Shown here in pieces: positions 8,598 through 16,420 of a stretch of 60,802 nucleotides of DNA. The notes below the pieces were generated by a model. The model was not told the DNA's origin. It made no database searches and saw only the letters and a program-made list of their open reading frames with translations. Position 1 is the stretch's first letter. Every line of letters begins with the position of its first letter. Position numbers and translations under genes: made by a program. Origin of the DNA: an uncultured Lachnospiraceae bacterium (GTDB lineage Bacteria; Bacillota; Clostridia; Lachnospirales; Lachnospiraceae); contig CAMLYL010000009.1 of NCBI GenBank assembly GCA_946491665.1, positions 1 to 60,802 of the forward strand. The letters run 5' to 3'.

Positions 8598-9092
8598 ATG
8601 CCAGCAGTATTGTCGGTAATAATAGGGATTTTCTTATGGGTCGTAGCAGTGATTCTTTTGATCTATGGATGGACTTCCAGAAATTTTAAAACTCATATTG
8701 TATATGCGGACGGAAAGAGCAATTACATTTCCGGAGAGGGAGAAACCATTCTGGTTGCCATAGGCGTCATAGCGGGGATTATTCAGTGTGTGCTTTTGGT
8801 TTTACGCATTATGGAGATGGAATATATGGCTTTTGCGGTTGCATTTTTTATAGCAGCCGTACTTGCGAAAATATTTATTACTATGGGTGGAGCTCTCGTG
8901 CTGGAAGCACTTATGTTTCTTTATTATGGAGCATTTCTTATATTACCGGAAAAAATGTTTGCAGAGTTTTCGGATGCATTACCGACAAAGCTCATTGCAG
9001 TGTTATATGTGATTGCGGCCGTGATCTACGGTGTCAGAATGACAGTTCATTGCAAAGAAGAGGAATATGATTTTAATGGGCCGCCAGGATAA
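8598..9092 (+). CDS. Small hydrophobic membrane protein of unknown function
   Basis: A 164-residue protein with a first membrane segment at residues 3-25 (VLSVIIGIFLWVVAVILLIYGW), a short polar loop, and roughly three further segments (ETILVAIGVIAGIIQCVLLVL, YMAFAVAFFIAAVLAKIFI, KLIAVLYVIAAVIYGVRM). The tail is acidic. I do not recognise the family. The strong GGGGGAG site at 8584-8590 picks the ATG at 8598 rather than an upstream in-frame start at 8565. It stands alone between the palindromic repeat and a poly-C tract and is on the edge of the accessory region. Confidence 0.6.
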   Translation: MPAVLSVIIGIFLWVVAVILLIYGWTSRNFKTHIVYADGKSNYISGEGETILVAIGVIAGIIQCVLLVLRIMEMEYMAFAVAFFIAAVLAKIFITMGGALVLEALMFLYYGAFLILPEKMFAEFSDALPTKLIAVLYVIAAVIYGVRMTVHCKEEEYDFNGPPG

Positions 9093-9113
9093 GAGCAGGA
9101 GGATTGTGCAGTT

Positions 9114-9122
9114 CCCCCCCCC
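9114..9122. repeat. Intergenic poly-C tract (C9)
   Basis: Nine consecutive C between the small membrane protein gene and the Sel1-like gene. A second C9 tract lies at 42760-42768. Such tracts can slip during replication, but neither lies in a coding region, so any effect would be on expression. A sequencing-length error is also possible. Confidence 0.7.
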
Positions 9123-9211
9123 TGTGTCTGGAGAAAACAGGGAGGATTATAATGATCTTGTTTTAATTCAGTACATATTTTTACACAACAGAATGTCGGG
9201 GAGGAAAGAGT

Positions 9212-10171
9212 ATGGGTTTATTTATGAAAAAAGATAGTGATGGTCTGCCGCAGACAATTTTTGATTTAAACAGAGAGATGCAATATAAAAAGGGGCGGCG
9301 TGATCCGGATTATGCAAAGAAGTGTGAAAAAAAGATTCTTACCCTGGGAAGGGAACTGTTTGAAAAAGAAGAACTGGAATTTAATCCGGATAAGGATAAC
9401 AGTGTTGCGCGTCTGGGAAATGCTTTGTATGATATTGCAACTAAGCGGCACGAACCATATCAGAATTCAGTTGTACGGTTTGAATCTCTGCTGCTGATAA
9501 CTGAGATTTCAGAATGGTTTGCCAAAAAATTCCCTAAGAAAAAAGACTGGGATGGATGGTATTATTACAACCATATGCCCAGGATTTATGATGAACTTTC
9601 CCAGTGTTTCGCAGAGGGGGATGGATGTGTAAGAAATCCAGACCGTGCCAGAACACTTCTGCGAATGAGTATTGCCATGGATCTGGCGGCTGACTCCGGG
9701 CTTTCGGCGGGAGAAAAAATATTAAGACTGGCAGGAACCTATATGATGGCTCCGGATATGCCGTGGTTCAGGCATTTTATTACGAAGATGGTGCAGGCGC
9801 AAAATACTTATGTATGCAGAATTATTCAGCATATGCCTTATGCAGAACAGATGCCGATGGATTCTCTGGGGATATCTCCGGAAAATGATCTGAAGGTTCT
9901 GACAGAAGCGGCTGAAAAAAATAACTGCCACGCTTGCTATCTGCTGGGACTTTATTATCTGGAAGGAAAGTCTGGTATACCGGATAAAGAGAAAGGACTC
10001 TATTATATGAAAATTGCCGCGGAGCATCTTTATCTTGCTGCCTTTGAGGCTTATCGTTATTCAGATGGAGAACTGGAACGTCAGATGAGCCGGCAAATGG
10101 ACAGGATGGAAAAGGAAGCGCTGAATCATGCAAATGAGGTGAGCAGATACTGCGGGGAACTGCTCGTATAG
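9212..10171 (+). CDS. Sel1-repeat-like (TPR-type) protein, head of the RiPP region
   Basis: A 319-residue soluble protein rich in helices. Two segments fit Sel1-type repeats: SQCFAEGDGCVRNPDRARTLLRMSIAM (about 130-156) and AEKNNCHACYLLGLYYLEGKSGIPDKEKGLYYMKIAAEHLY (about 232-272). Sel1 repeats act as protein-protein interaction scaffolds. No signal peptide or membrane segment is seen. GGGGAGGAAAGAG precedes the ATG. It lies 90 bases before a radical SAM gene, and the last codons of a second copy occur inside the cluster at 14222-14290, just before the second precursor gene, so the protein seems to belong to the peptide-modification locus rather than to its left flank. Its role there is unknown. 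Confidence 0.7.
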   Translation: MGLFMKKDSDGLPQTIFDLNREMQYKKGRRDPDYAKKCEKKILTLGRELFEKEELEFNPDKDNSVARLGNALYDIATKRHEPYQNSVVRFESLLLITEISEWFAKKFPKKKDWDGWYYYNHMPRIYDELSQCFAEGDGCVRNPDRARTLLRMSIAMDLAADSGLSAGEKILRLAGTYMMAPDMPWFRHFITKMVQAQNTYVCRIIQHMPYAEQMPMDSLGISPENDLKVLTEAAEKNNCHACYLLGLYYLEGKSGIPDKEKGLYYMKIAAEHLYLAAFEAYRYSDGELERQMSRQMDRMEKEALNHANEVSRYCGELLV

Positions 10172-10261
10172 ATCCGGAAAAGGATTTCCGGCAGACGCTG
10201 CCGTGGTTTGTAAAATGAAGATGATATGATACATGCAATCTTTTGAAGAGGAAAAGCGGAT

Positions 10262-11581
10262 ATGTGGAAGGTTTCTAAGTATATTGTCAGTGTTCCGCAG
10301 GGAGAAGAGGTAATTGTTTTTAATACTTTTACATCGTCCCTGATACTTCTGGAACAGGAATTGTACAATAAAATATTTGTCCAGAAAGAGTTTGACGATT
10401 TAGACGGGGACGTTCTTAAGAGTCTTATAGAAATGTCTTATTTGGTTGATGCCGGGCTGGATGAGGGATTTCAATTGGAAACGATTCGTACCAGAGGACG
10501 TTATTATGATTCGGATATCAGGATGATTACGATTGCTCCTACGCTTGCCTGCAATGCAAGATGTTACTATTGCTATGAGCAGGGAATAGAATTTTCCATG
10601 ATGTCCCGGGAAACAGCAGACGTTCTGGTGGACTTTCTGGATAAGCACTGTCCGGAACGGAAACTTACGCTGACCTGGTTTGGCGGAGAACCTCTGATGG
10701 CCAGGGATATGATGGATTATATTTCCAGATCACTGCTGTCCAGAGGGATTGAAATACTGTCGGTAATTACAACAAATGGCTACTTAATTGATGATGAGGT
10801 AATAGAAAAATCAAAAACTTACTGGAATATCCGTCGCTTTCAGATAACAATAGATGATATCGGAGATGCCTATAATCAGATTAAAGCATTTGTCGAACCA
10901 GGCAATGCGTTTGAACGGGTCACCGGAAATATAGAGAAACTTCTTCAAAACGATATCAAGGTTAATATCAGAATTAATTTCGATCCCAATCATATTGAAG
11001 GAACTCTGAAAACGATTGATTATCTGCAGGAGCGTTTTGGAAAATATCCCAGCTTTTTTATGTATGTGGCGGCAATTAATGATATGAATGTCGAATCAGT
11101 ATTGAACGGTTTTGAAGATAAGAGGGAACATCCGTATCTGACATTACTTAGAAAAATGAAAGATTTAGGTTTTTTGTGTCCCACAAGCCTGTCAGATGAA
11201 CTGGAAACAAAGTTTGATGATGAAGAAACGCTGCGATATCTGAATCTGAGATCACGCCCGATTGCCTGCTATGCAACATGTTTAAATAAGTTTGTGGTTG
11301 ATCCGGAAGGAAACTTCTATAAATGTCATCGCCTGCTTGGGAGAGGGGAAAAGTTCATTTGCGGCAATATTTACGAGGGCATAAAGTACAACCAGGCGTA
11401 TAAAATGTTTGTTGATGGTAAATTGTCTTCGCATAATTGTGACAGCTGCAGCCTGCTGCCGATGTGTCAGGGAGGATGCAAGGTAAAGGCAATGCTTTAT
11501 GGGGAGGATCAGGCGTGTATAGCCAACAAGACTATCATGGATAGTCTGGTGCGTCTTCTGGCGGAGGAAATGATGAAATAA
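10262..11581 (+). CDS. Radical SAM/SPASM peptide maturase, module A
   Basis: A 439-residue enzyme. Residues 1-90 look like a fused PqqD/RRE-type precursor-binding domain (YIVSVPQGEEVIVFNTFTSS...DVLKSLIEMSYLVD). The radical SAM cluster motif CNARCYYC starts near residue 97, followed by TWFGGEPL (SAM-binding GGEP). The C-terminal SPASM domain has CYATC, CHRLLGRGEKFICGN and CDSCSLLPMCQGGCK, enough cysteines for two auxiliary [4Fe-4S] clusters. Such enzymes install thioether or carbon-carbon links in ribosomal peptides. It lies 78 bases upstream of a four-cysteine precursor peptide, its likely substrate. It could instead be an anSME-type sulfatase activator, but the N-terminal domain and context argue against that. 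Confidence 0.88.
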   Translation: MWKVSKYIVSVPQGEEVIVFNTFTSSLILLEQELYNKIFVQKEFDDLDGDVLKSLIEMSYLVDAGLDEGFQLETIRTRGRYYDSDIRMITIAPTLACNARCYYCYEQGIEFSMMSRETADVLVDFLDKHCPERKLTLTWFGGEPLMARDMMDYISRSLLSRGIEILSVITTNGYLIDDEVIEKSKTYWNIRRFQITIDDIGDAYNQIKAFVEPGNAFERVTGNIEKLLQNDIKVNIRINFDPNHIEGTLKTIDYLQERFGKYPSFFMYVAAINDMNVESVLNGFEDKREHPYLTLLRKMKDLGFLCPTSLSDELETKFDDEETLRYLNLRSRPIACYATCLNKFVVDPEGNFYKCHRLLGRGEKFICGNIYEGIKYNQAYKMFVDGKLSSHNCDSCSLLPMCQGGCKVKAMLYGEDQACIANKTIMDSLVRLLAEEMMK

Positions 11582-11599
11582 TGTCCATTTAACAGAGAA

Positions 11600-11630
11600 T
11601 AAATATTTGTGATTAGTTCACTGATATTTA
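11600..11630. promoter_or_regulatory. Dyad upstream of precursor 1
   Basis: A 13-base imperfect inverted repeat (taaatatttgtga / tcactgatattta) with a 5-base centre lies between the radical SAM gene and the precursor, 29 bases before the precursor start. It could be an operator or an RNA hairpin that separates expression of enzyme and precursor. No clear -35/-10 pair was found beside it. Confidence 0.4.
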
Positions 11631-11659
11631 AAATAAATCTTGGAAAGGAGGACAGTAAT

Positions 11660-11770
11660 ATGACGATTCTTAACAAACATACTGCAGAAGAGACAGTTGA
11701 ACGTATGGAAGTGAAGATTGAGCATTTTAATCCGGAAGCCTGCGATTGTTACTGCTGCAATGGTGATTAA
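11660..11770 (+). CDS. Cysteine-rich RiPP precursor peptide (precursor 1)
   Basis: A 36-codon gene with an excellent GGAAAGGAGG site at 11642-11651. The first 27 residues form an acidic, helix-prone leader (KHTAEETVERMEVKIEHF) and the last nine are a compact core CDCYCCNGD with C28, C30, C32 and C33. It sits between a SPASM radical SAM enzyme and a glycosyltransferase, with a second SPASM radical SAM enzyme beyond. Leader-core asymmetry, the cysteine tail and the gene neighbours make it a strong candidate precursor of a thioether-linked peptide. No GG-type leader cleavage motif or cognate exporter is seen. I do not recognise a named family with certainty. Confidence 0.85.
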   Translation: MTILNKHTAEETVERMEVKIEHFNPEACDCYCCNGD

Positions 11771-11791
11771 TCATTCCGAATGATTTTATCC

Positions 11792-11843
11792 AATGAGTGG
11801 GGGAGGAGACTGTCGGGAGATTTTGTCTCATGATTCCCCCATT
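11792..11843 (+). promoter_or_regulatory. Strong hairpin after precursor 1
   Basis: Nested pairing of TGGGGGA with TCCCCCA and GAGAC with GTCTC gives a long stem beginning about 20 bases after the precursor stop and ending 26 bases before the glycosyltransferase start. There is no T-run. Such structures between a precursor and its enzymes often protect or partly terminate the transcript so the precursor is made in excess. Confidence 0.55.
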
Positions 11844-11869
11844 TATGCGGAGAAGATATTGGTAAAATT

Positions 11870-13069
11870 ATGCAGAAAATTCTGTTGGCTGTAAATAATA
11901 TGAATATGAATGGGATAAAAACGTCCCTGTTAAATATGATAAAATTTCTTGATCTGAGCAAATTCAAAGTAACCGTTTTTTTGCTGGAAAAAAAGGGTAT
12001 ACTGCTGGATGCCATTCCTGAAGGGATAGAGGTGATCTCTTTCGGGGAATTTGCTGAAATCAGGGAAATGGCTTATCTTCCGTTTTTGAGTGCGGTAAAA
12101 TCGCTGGCTGCTGACAGACGGTATATGGAATTATGTAAATATTGCTGGTTTTCTTTTGGGGCACATCTGTTTCAGGATCCCGGTATTTTGTATCGTTATC
12201 TGCTGAAGCGGCTGCCTGGATTAGATGAAAACTATGATTATGCGGTTTCTTATTTCGGGCCGCTGGACCCGCTGAGTTATTATATTTTATTCAGAACCCG
12301 GGCGGTGAAAAAAGTTCAATGGATTCATTTTGATGTCAGCAGGATTCATTTTAATGTTAATTTCGCCCGAAAGTATTATAAGAAATTTGACCAGATTATT
12401 ACGGTATCAGAGAAGGCGAAACAGGTGTTTGAAAAAACTTTGCCGGGCCTGCCCGTGGAATGTTTTATTTTGCCAGTTCCAGGGCAGCGGATCAGAGATC
12501 TGTCAAAAGAAAATACAGTCCATTACTGCCATGAAAAATTTCAGATTGTGACGATCGGCCGCCTGATGCCCCAGAAAGGGCCGGATATCGCATTAGAAGT
12601 TGCGAAAGATTTAAAGGACAGGGGGATTGCGTTTGAGTGGCGTTTTATTGGCGGCGGAGAGATGTATGAGTCGCTGGAAAGGGACAGAATAGCGAATGGA
12701 CTGGAGAATTGTTTTTATCTGGTGGGAGAAGAGATAAACCCCTTCCGTTATTTGCCGGAAGCCGATTTATATGTCCAGCCGTCCCGGTATGAGGGATATG
12801 GTCTGACACTGCAGGAAGCCAGAATTATGGGTCTGCCAATTATATGTACTGATTTTGCAGGAGCCGGTGAACAGATCGAAGACGGGGTGAACGGCCGGAT
12901 TGTAGATATTAGTAAAGAAGCTCTGCTGCAGGCAATATTGAATATTCTGGAAGATGCAGAGTTAAGAGAAAAATTTCATCTTGCATTGCAGGATGAAACG
13001 TTTTCAGACAGGGACTGTTTAAAATATCAGGAACTCTATCCGGAGGAGAATCATGTGCAGGATAAATAA
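11870..13069 (+). CDS. GT4-family glycosyltransferase
   Basis: A 399-residue GT-B fold enzyme. The N-terminal half starts with ILLAVNNMNMNGIKTSLLNM, the usual acceptor-side Rossmann start of GT4 proteins. The C-terminal nucleotide-sugar half has FQIVTIGRLMPQKGPDIALEVAKDL (about 223-247) and the E-x7-E region PSRYEGYGLTLQEARIMGLPIICTD (about 304-328). It has no membrane span. It lies between precursor 1 and the second SPASM radical SAM gene, which starts inside its last 17 bases, so it is probably part of the peptide-modification operon and could glycosylate the peptide. A cell-envelope role cannot be excluded. The ribosome site is weak (GGAGA about 15 bases upstream). Confidence 0.85.
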   Translation: MQKILLAVNNMNMNGIKTSLLNMIKFLDLSKFKVTVFLLEKKGILLDAIPEGIEVISFGEFAEIREMAYLPFLSAVKSLAADRRYMELCKYCWFSFGAHLFQDPGILYRYLLKRLPGLDENYDYAVSYFGPLDPLSYYILFRTRAVKKVQWIHFDVSRIHFNVNFARKYYKKFDQIITVSEKAKQVFEKTLPGLPVECFILPVPGQRIRDLSKENTVHYCHEKFQIVTIGRLMPQKGPDIALEVAKDLKDRGIAFEWRFIGGGEMYESLERDRIANGLENCFYLVGEEINPFRYLPEADLYVQPSRYEGYGLTLQEARIMGLPIICTDFAGAGEQIEDGVNGRIVDISKEALLQAILNILEDAELREKFHLALQDETFSDRDCLKYQELYPEENHVQDK

Positions 13070-14222
13070 AAATGTATTTCTGGTATATGGCAGGGTACAT
13101 GCCTGCATATATAATCTGAACACCAGAAAATTGATTCCGGTATACCATGATGATATTCCGGAAGTACAGCAGCTTTTCGGGGATCCCACAGCAGACAACA
13201 GGTTATCTGCCTTATTGAAAAAGGAGCGTATTATTGTCAGTAAAGATGATTATGATCGTTGTGAAACGATAGAATTGCTGAATACCTCAATAGAGATTGC
13301 CTGGATTGAAATAAATACAGATTGCAATTTCAGATGTATCCACTGTTATGTTGATGGGGAGACGCATTTTACAGAAAAGAAAAGCATTACAGTGAATGAT
13401 TTTAAACTGGCAGTGGATAAAATAACAGCTTTCGGAATCAGGAGACTTCATATCATTGGAGGAGAACCGCTGATACATCCTGATTTCTGGATAATGATGG
13501 AATATGCGCTGCCCAGGTTTGAATTTTCTGTTTTGTTTACCAATGGTTTTTTACTGGATGAAGAAAAGATATACAGATTGAAAAAACTGGGTCTCACGGA
13601 AATAGACGTTTCCCTGTATTCTACGATTGAGGCAGAACATGAAAAGGTAACCCGGAAAAAAGGGTCATTTTCAAAAGCATTATCTGTGATCAGATTGATA
13701 GAAAAATCAGGAATAATCTGCCATATTGCGACCGTCCGGGTTCCGGGAATCAATATTGGAGAACCCTATTGCAGTCAGAGCGAAAATGCAGCGGTGCAGC
13801 ATTTTGATTACATGCGGGCATCGGGGCGAGGGGCAGGTAAGTGGAGTTCGCAGGAATTAATACCCGGGAATAAAGCAATTACTTCCAGTATCATAAAGCG
13901 GAGCGTTGATCCGCAGAAAATTCTGTATAAAATGAAATATCATAATTGCTTTGGAAAGTATATAAGAGTTAATCCGGAACTGAATGTATATCCCTGTACA
14001 ATGGAACAGCGAATCTGTCATGGAAATATACGGGAGAACAGTATCAGCGAAATAATTAAACAGGATATCCGGGTACTTAATAAAGATAAAATCAAGGGCT
14101 GCTGTGTATGTGAATATCGTTATATCTGCAGTGACTGCAGGCCGGATACATTTTCAGAGGATCTCTTTGAAAAGCCCTGGTTTTGTAAATATGATCCATT
14201 TACAGGAGAATGGGATGAATAA
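13053..14222 (+). CDS. Radical SAM/SPASM peptide maturase, second enzyme of module A
   Basis: A 389-residue enzyme with an approximately 85-residue N-terminal domain, then the radical SAM motif CNFRCIHC near residue 91 and IIGGEPLIHPDF. The C-terminal region has NCFGKYIRVNPELNVYPC and a CCVCEYRYICSDCR motif (C-x2-C-x5-C-x2-C), as in SPASM-type peptide maturases. It overlaps the glycosyltransferase gene by 17 bases and has its own GGAGGAG site, so it is translationally coupled. The likely substrate is the four-cysteine precursor 1. Directly after its stop lies a fragment of a Sel1-like gene, which suggests a recombination boundary. Confidence 0.87.
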   Translation: MCRINKNVFLVYGRVHACIYNLNTRKLIPVYHDDIPEVQQLFGDPTADNRLSALLKKERIIVSKDDYDRCETIELLNTSIEIAWIEINTDCNFRCIHCYVDGETHFTEKKSITVNDFKLAVDKITAFGIRRLHIIGGEPLIHPDFWIMMEYALPRFEFSVLFTNGFLLDEEKIYRLKKLGLTEIDVSLYSTIEAEHEKVTRKKGSFSKALSVIRLIEKSGIICHIATVRVPGINIGEPYCSQSENAAVQHFDYMRASGRGAGKWSSQELIPGNKAITSSIIKRSVDPQKILYKMKYHNCFGKYIRVNPELNVYPCTMEQRICHGNIRENSISEIIKQDIRVLNKDKIKGCCVCEYRYICSDCRPDTFSEDLFEKPWFCKYDPFTGEWDE

Positions 14223-14290
14223 GAACTACAGAAAAAATGCTGGAGCATGCATATGCTGCCAGCAGATACTGCGGGGAGTTGCTGATATAA
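14222..14290 (+). pseudogene. 3' remnant of a second Sel1-like gene
   Basis: Reading the frame that ends with TAA at 14288-14290 gives TEKMLEHAYAASRYCGELLI, which aligns with the end of the Sel1-like protein at 9212-10171 (MEKEALNHANEVSRYCGELLV). DNA identity is clear around agcagatactgcgggga. Only about the last 20 codons remain; the frame is closed immediately upstream, so this cannot be expressed alone. It marks the place where module B, with its own Sel1-like gene, was joined to module A. Confidence 0.75.
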
Positions 14291-14330
14291 GTCAGAAAAG
14301 AACTGACACTGTGGAAAGGGGGTGAATTTC

Positions 14331-14519
14331 ATGGATGCAGCTATGACAAAGACTTCTGTATATTCTGAGAAGCTGGGAGCAAATGTTGATATTGCGATGG
14401 GAGCAGGAAACTCTTATGGAGTAAACTTCAGCTATCCGGATGCTCTCAATGCAAATCAGGAATGGTCACAGGGCTACTGGAACCGTGATCTGGGCGATTA
14501 CTGGAACAGAAGCTGGTAG
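14331..14519 (+). CDS. Aromatic-rich RiPP precursor peptide (precursor 2)
   Basis: A 62-residue peptide. GGAAAGGGGGT at 14313-14322 sits 8 bases before the ATG at 14331; an in-frame GTG at 14322 is inside the ribosome site. The leader-like part is small-residue rich (LGANVDIAMGAGNSYG). The last 18 residues contain W45, W50, W58 and W62 and the duplicated unit in YWNRDLGDYWNRSW. The triplets W-S-Q, W-N-R and W-N-R fit the aromatic-x-x pattern of three-residue cyclophane (triceptide) substrates, although no crosslink is proven. There is no cysteine. Directly downstream are radical SAM and U32 genes. The lack of a membrane segment or signal peptide fits a modified peptide precursor. Confidence 0.82.
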   Translation: MDAAMTKTSVYSEKLGANVDIAMGAGNSYGVNFSYPDALNANQEWSQGYWNRDLGDYWNRSW

Positions 14520-14538
14520 GAAGCTGAAGATAAGGCTT

Positions 14539-14557
14539 GTGCGCCCACCGGGCGCAC
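14539..14557 (+). promoter_or_regulatory. Hairpin after precursor 2
   Basis: A perfect 8-bp stem gtgcgccc / gggcgcac with a 3-base loop lies 19 bases after the precursor stop and 25 bases before the radical SAM start, with no T-run. Its position mirrors the hairpin after precursor 1, fitting a differential-expression element. Confidence 0.55.
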
Positions 14558-14582
14558 ATTCTGATTATATGGAGACGAGAAA

Positions 14583-15515
14583 ATGTACAGTATGTATTTT
14601 ACACTTACCAGTGTCTGCAATCAGAACTGTACCTGCTGTCCATATACGGAGAATGATGAGATTTTTCCGGAAATGAGGCGGGAAGACGTAGAAAATGCAG
14701 TCCGGAAAGCATCTGAAGATCTGCGGAAAAAAGGAAAAGAAAGCGCGATAGCGGTTGTTCTTTCCGGCGGGGAGCCGGCGCTGTATACGGAGCTTCCCAT
14801 GCTGATTGGAAATCTGCAGGAAATGGGAGCGCAGGTGCATCTGCTGAGTAATGGAGAGTGTTTTGCAGACGCCGGATTTCTTGGCAGAATGGATGAATCC
14901 GTTGACTGGAGCAGGCTGCGTGTGACAACAACGCTTCATAGTCATGAGAAGGAGAAACATGAAGCGGCGAACCGGAAGAAGGGTAGTTTTGACAGGACAC
15001 TGTCGGGGCTTCATAATATGGATCTCAGAGGTGCGCAGATAATTGTCAAGCACTGTATTACGGGAACAAATTACAGGGATTTATGTGAATTTTACCGGTT
15101 TGTGGATCTGGAATTTGGAAAACACGTTCCGCTGTACTTGTGTGGAATTGATTATATAGGAATCCCGGAGGAGCGGGTAAAGAGGGAGAAAATTGGTTTG
15201 CCGGAGATCCGGCCGGCCCTGGAACGGATGTTTGATATGGTGGAAGAAAATGAAAACCACAGACCAGTCTATGCATCGCATATTCCTCTTTGCTGGGCTG
15301 ATCCGTATTACTGGAAATATTTAACGCTGAATCATCCGGAACAGACCTACAATGCTTCGGGAAAATATGGGGATGTTCACTGGAATGCAGCGTCGGATAC
15401 AGGAACGGAGGACGATATTTGTCCGGGCTGTATTGTGAGACATCTCTGTATGGGAACTTATTTCAGTGCATTTAAAGTTCTGGAGAAAACGGCGTTCCGG
15501 CCCTACAGTTCTTAA
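14583..15515 (+). CDS. Radical SAM enzyme, module B (paralogue 1)
   Basis: A 310-residue radical SAM protein in which the cluster motif CNQNCTCC is almost at the N-terminus (C12, C16, C19), followed by VVLSGGEPALYTELP. The C-terminus has a short cysteine cluster CPGCIVRHLC rather than a full SPASM domain. It shares TxLHS, a KKGSF-type segment and CGIDYIGI with the enzyme at 17409-18323, so the two are clear paralogues. There is no N-terminal recognition domain, so substrate binding may rely on the separate RRE-like protein at 18347. A GGAGACGAG site precedes the ATG. Likely role: modification of precursor 2. Confidence 0.85.
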   Translation: MYSMYFTLTSVCNQNCTCCPYTENDEIFPEMRREDVENAVRKASEDLRKKGKESAIAVVLSGGEPALYTELPMLIGNLQEMGAQVHLLSNGECFADAGFLGRMDESVDWSRLRVTTTLHSHEKEKHEAANRKKGSFDRTLSGLHNMDLRGAQIIVKHCITGTNYRDLCEFYRFVDLEFGKHVPLYLCGIDYIGIPEERVKREKIGLPEIRPALERMFDMVEENENHRPVYASHIPLCWADPYYWKYLTLNHPEQTYNASGKYGDVHWNAASDTGTEDDICPGCIVRHLCMGTYFSAFKVLEKTAFRPYSS

Positions 15516-15546
15516 ACCAGAATGTTCAGAATAGAGAGGGATGAGG

Positions 15547-16410
15547 ATGGAGAACAGAAATATTCCGGTTATTTTAAATCTGTGTGATGATTTTTCCGCC
15601 GGATATGCTGGAGAAAAGCAGCTTAATGAAATGATAGAAAATCTGTATCGGTATGCGCCTTTTCCGGTGGAGATTACCGGTATCAGAATCGGTGCAGAAA
15701 CTTGTGGATTTTTATTTTCACGGATGACTGTGGCGCAGTGGAAAGCGGTTTCCAGGATGGCGGGTGAGATTCTGAAATGTGACGGACTATCGGTAACGCT
15801 GACTGTGCCTGTTGTGGAACAAAGCGCATGGAAAGCAGCAAAAAAACTGCTGGAGGATGCCCTGCAGCAGCCCTGGATTCACAGTATGGCAGTCAATGAT
15901 TTCGGGGCGCTGAAAGTCGCTGCCGGGCAGACGGAGGAGTCATTGTGCCGTGGAAAGAAAATTGTTCTGGGAAGATATTTTGACAAACGGTTTCGTGATC
16001 CGCGTGTTCCTGATGAAGATATGACGGCAGAGGAATCTGCTGTCTGTTCTGATACCTGGAACCTGCTGATCAGACAATATGGGATCTGTGGAGTGGAATT
16101 GGAATGCATGAAACAGAATCCCGGGTTTTATGATACAGATCTGGATGTTTCGGTACATTTTCCCTATTCTCTTGTAAGCTCCGGGCAGATTTGTGAATTT
16201 TCCGGGATCGGGAATCCGGAAAAAGGACGTTTTGAGATCGGCCATTGCCGGGAACAGTGCAGGGGAATCATCGGGACTGCTTTTCACAAAAGTCTGAAAA
16301 AACCTCTGATAAAATCTGAAAATGCATTGTACATGAAGAATTCTGCAGAGATGCTGGACCCTGTCCTGTTAAAAAGTCCCGGATTTTCTCTGATTTATAC
16401 TGAATTGTGA
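15547..16410 (+). CDS. UbiV-like U32-family protein in the RiPP cluster
   Basis: A protein of about 287 residues, close in length to UbiV (about 290). Near the C-terminus it has an HFPYSLVSS...C-x17-C-x3-C arrangement (GQICEFSGIG ... GHCREQC), resembling the iron-sulfur cysteine spacing of UbiV, with an additional upstream cysteine (ECMKQ). The next gene is a clearer U32 protein, so the pair mirrors UbiU-UbiV, which hydroxylate an aromatic ring without oxygen. The ATG at 15541 is too close to GAGAGGG; ATG 15547 fits better. On its own the sequence is divergent and I would not have named it; the call leans on the pairing. A structural or chaperone role is possible. Confidence 0.6.
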   Translation: MENRNIPVILNLCDDFSAGYAGEKQLNEMIENLYRYAPFPVEITGIRIGAETCGFLFSRMTVAQWKAVSRMAGEILKCDGLSVTLTVPVVEQSAWKAAKKLLEDALQQPWIHSMAVNDFGALKVAAGQTEESLCRGKKIVLGRYFDKRFRDPRVPDEDMTAEESAVCSDTWNLLIRQYGICGVELECMKQNPGFYDTDLDVSVHFPYSLVSSGQICEFSGIGNPEKGRFEIGHCREQCRGIIGTAFHKSLKKPLIKSENALYMKNSAEMLDPVLLKSPGFSLIYTEL

Positions 16411-16420
16411 GGTGCGCATT

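Noticed and set aside
14215..14325. 36-codon frame with CICC, a possible third precursor
   Set aside because: It overlaps the radical SAM stop, has no proper ribosome site, and the same bases in another frame are the Sel1-like remnant.
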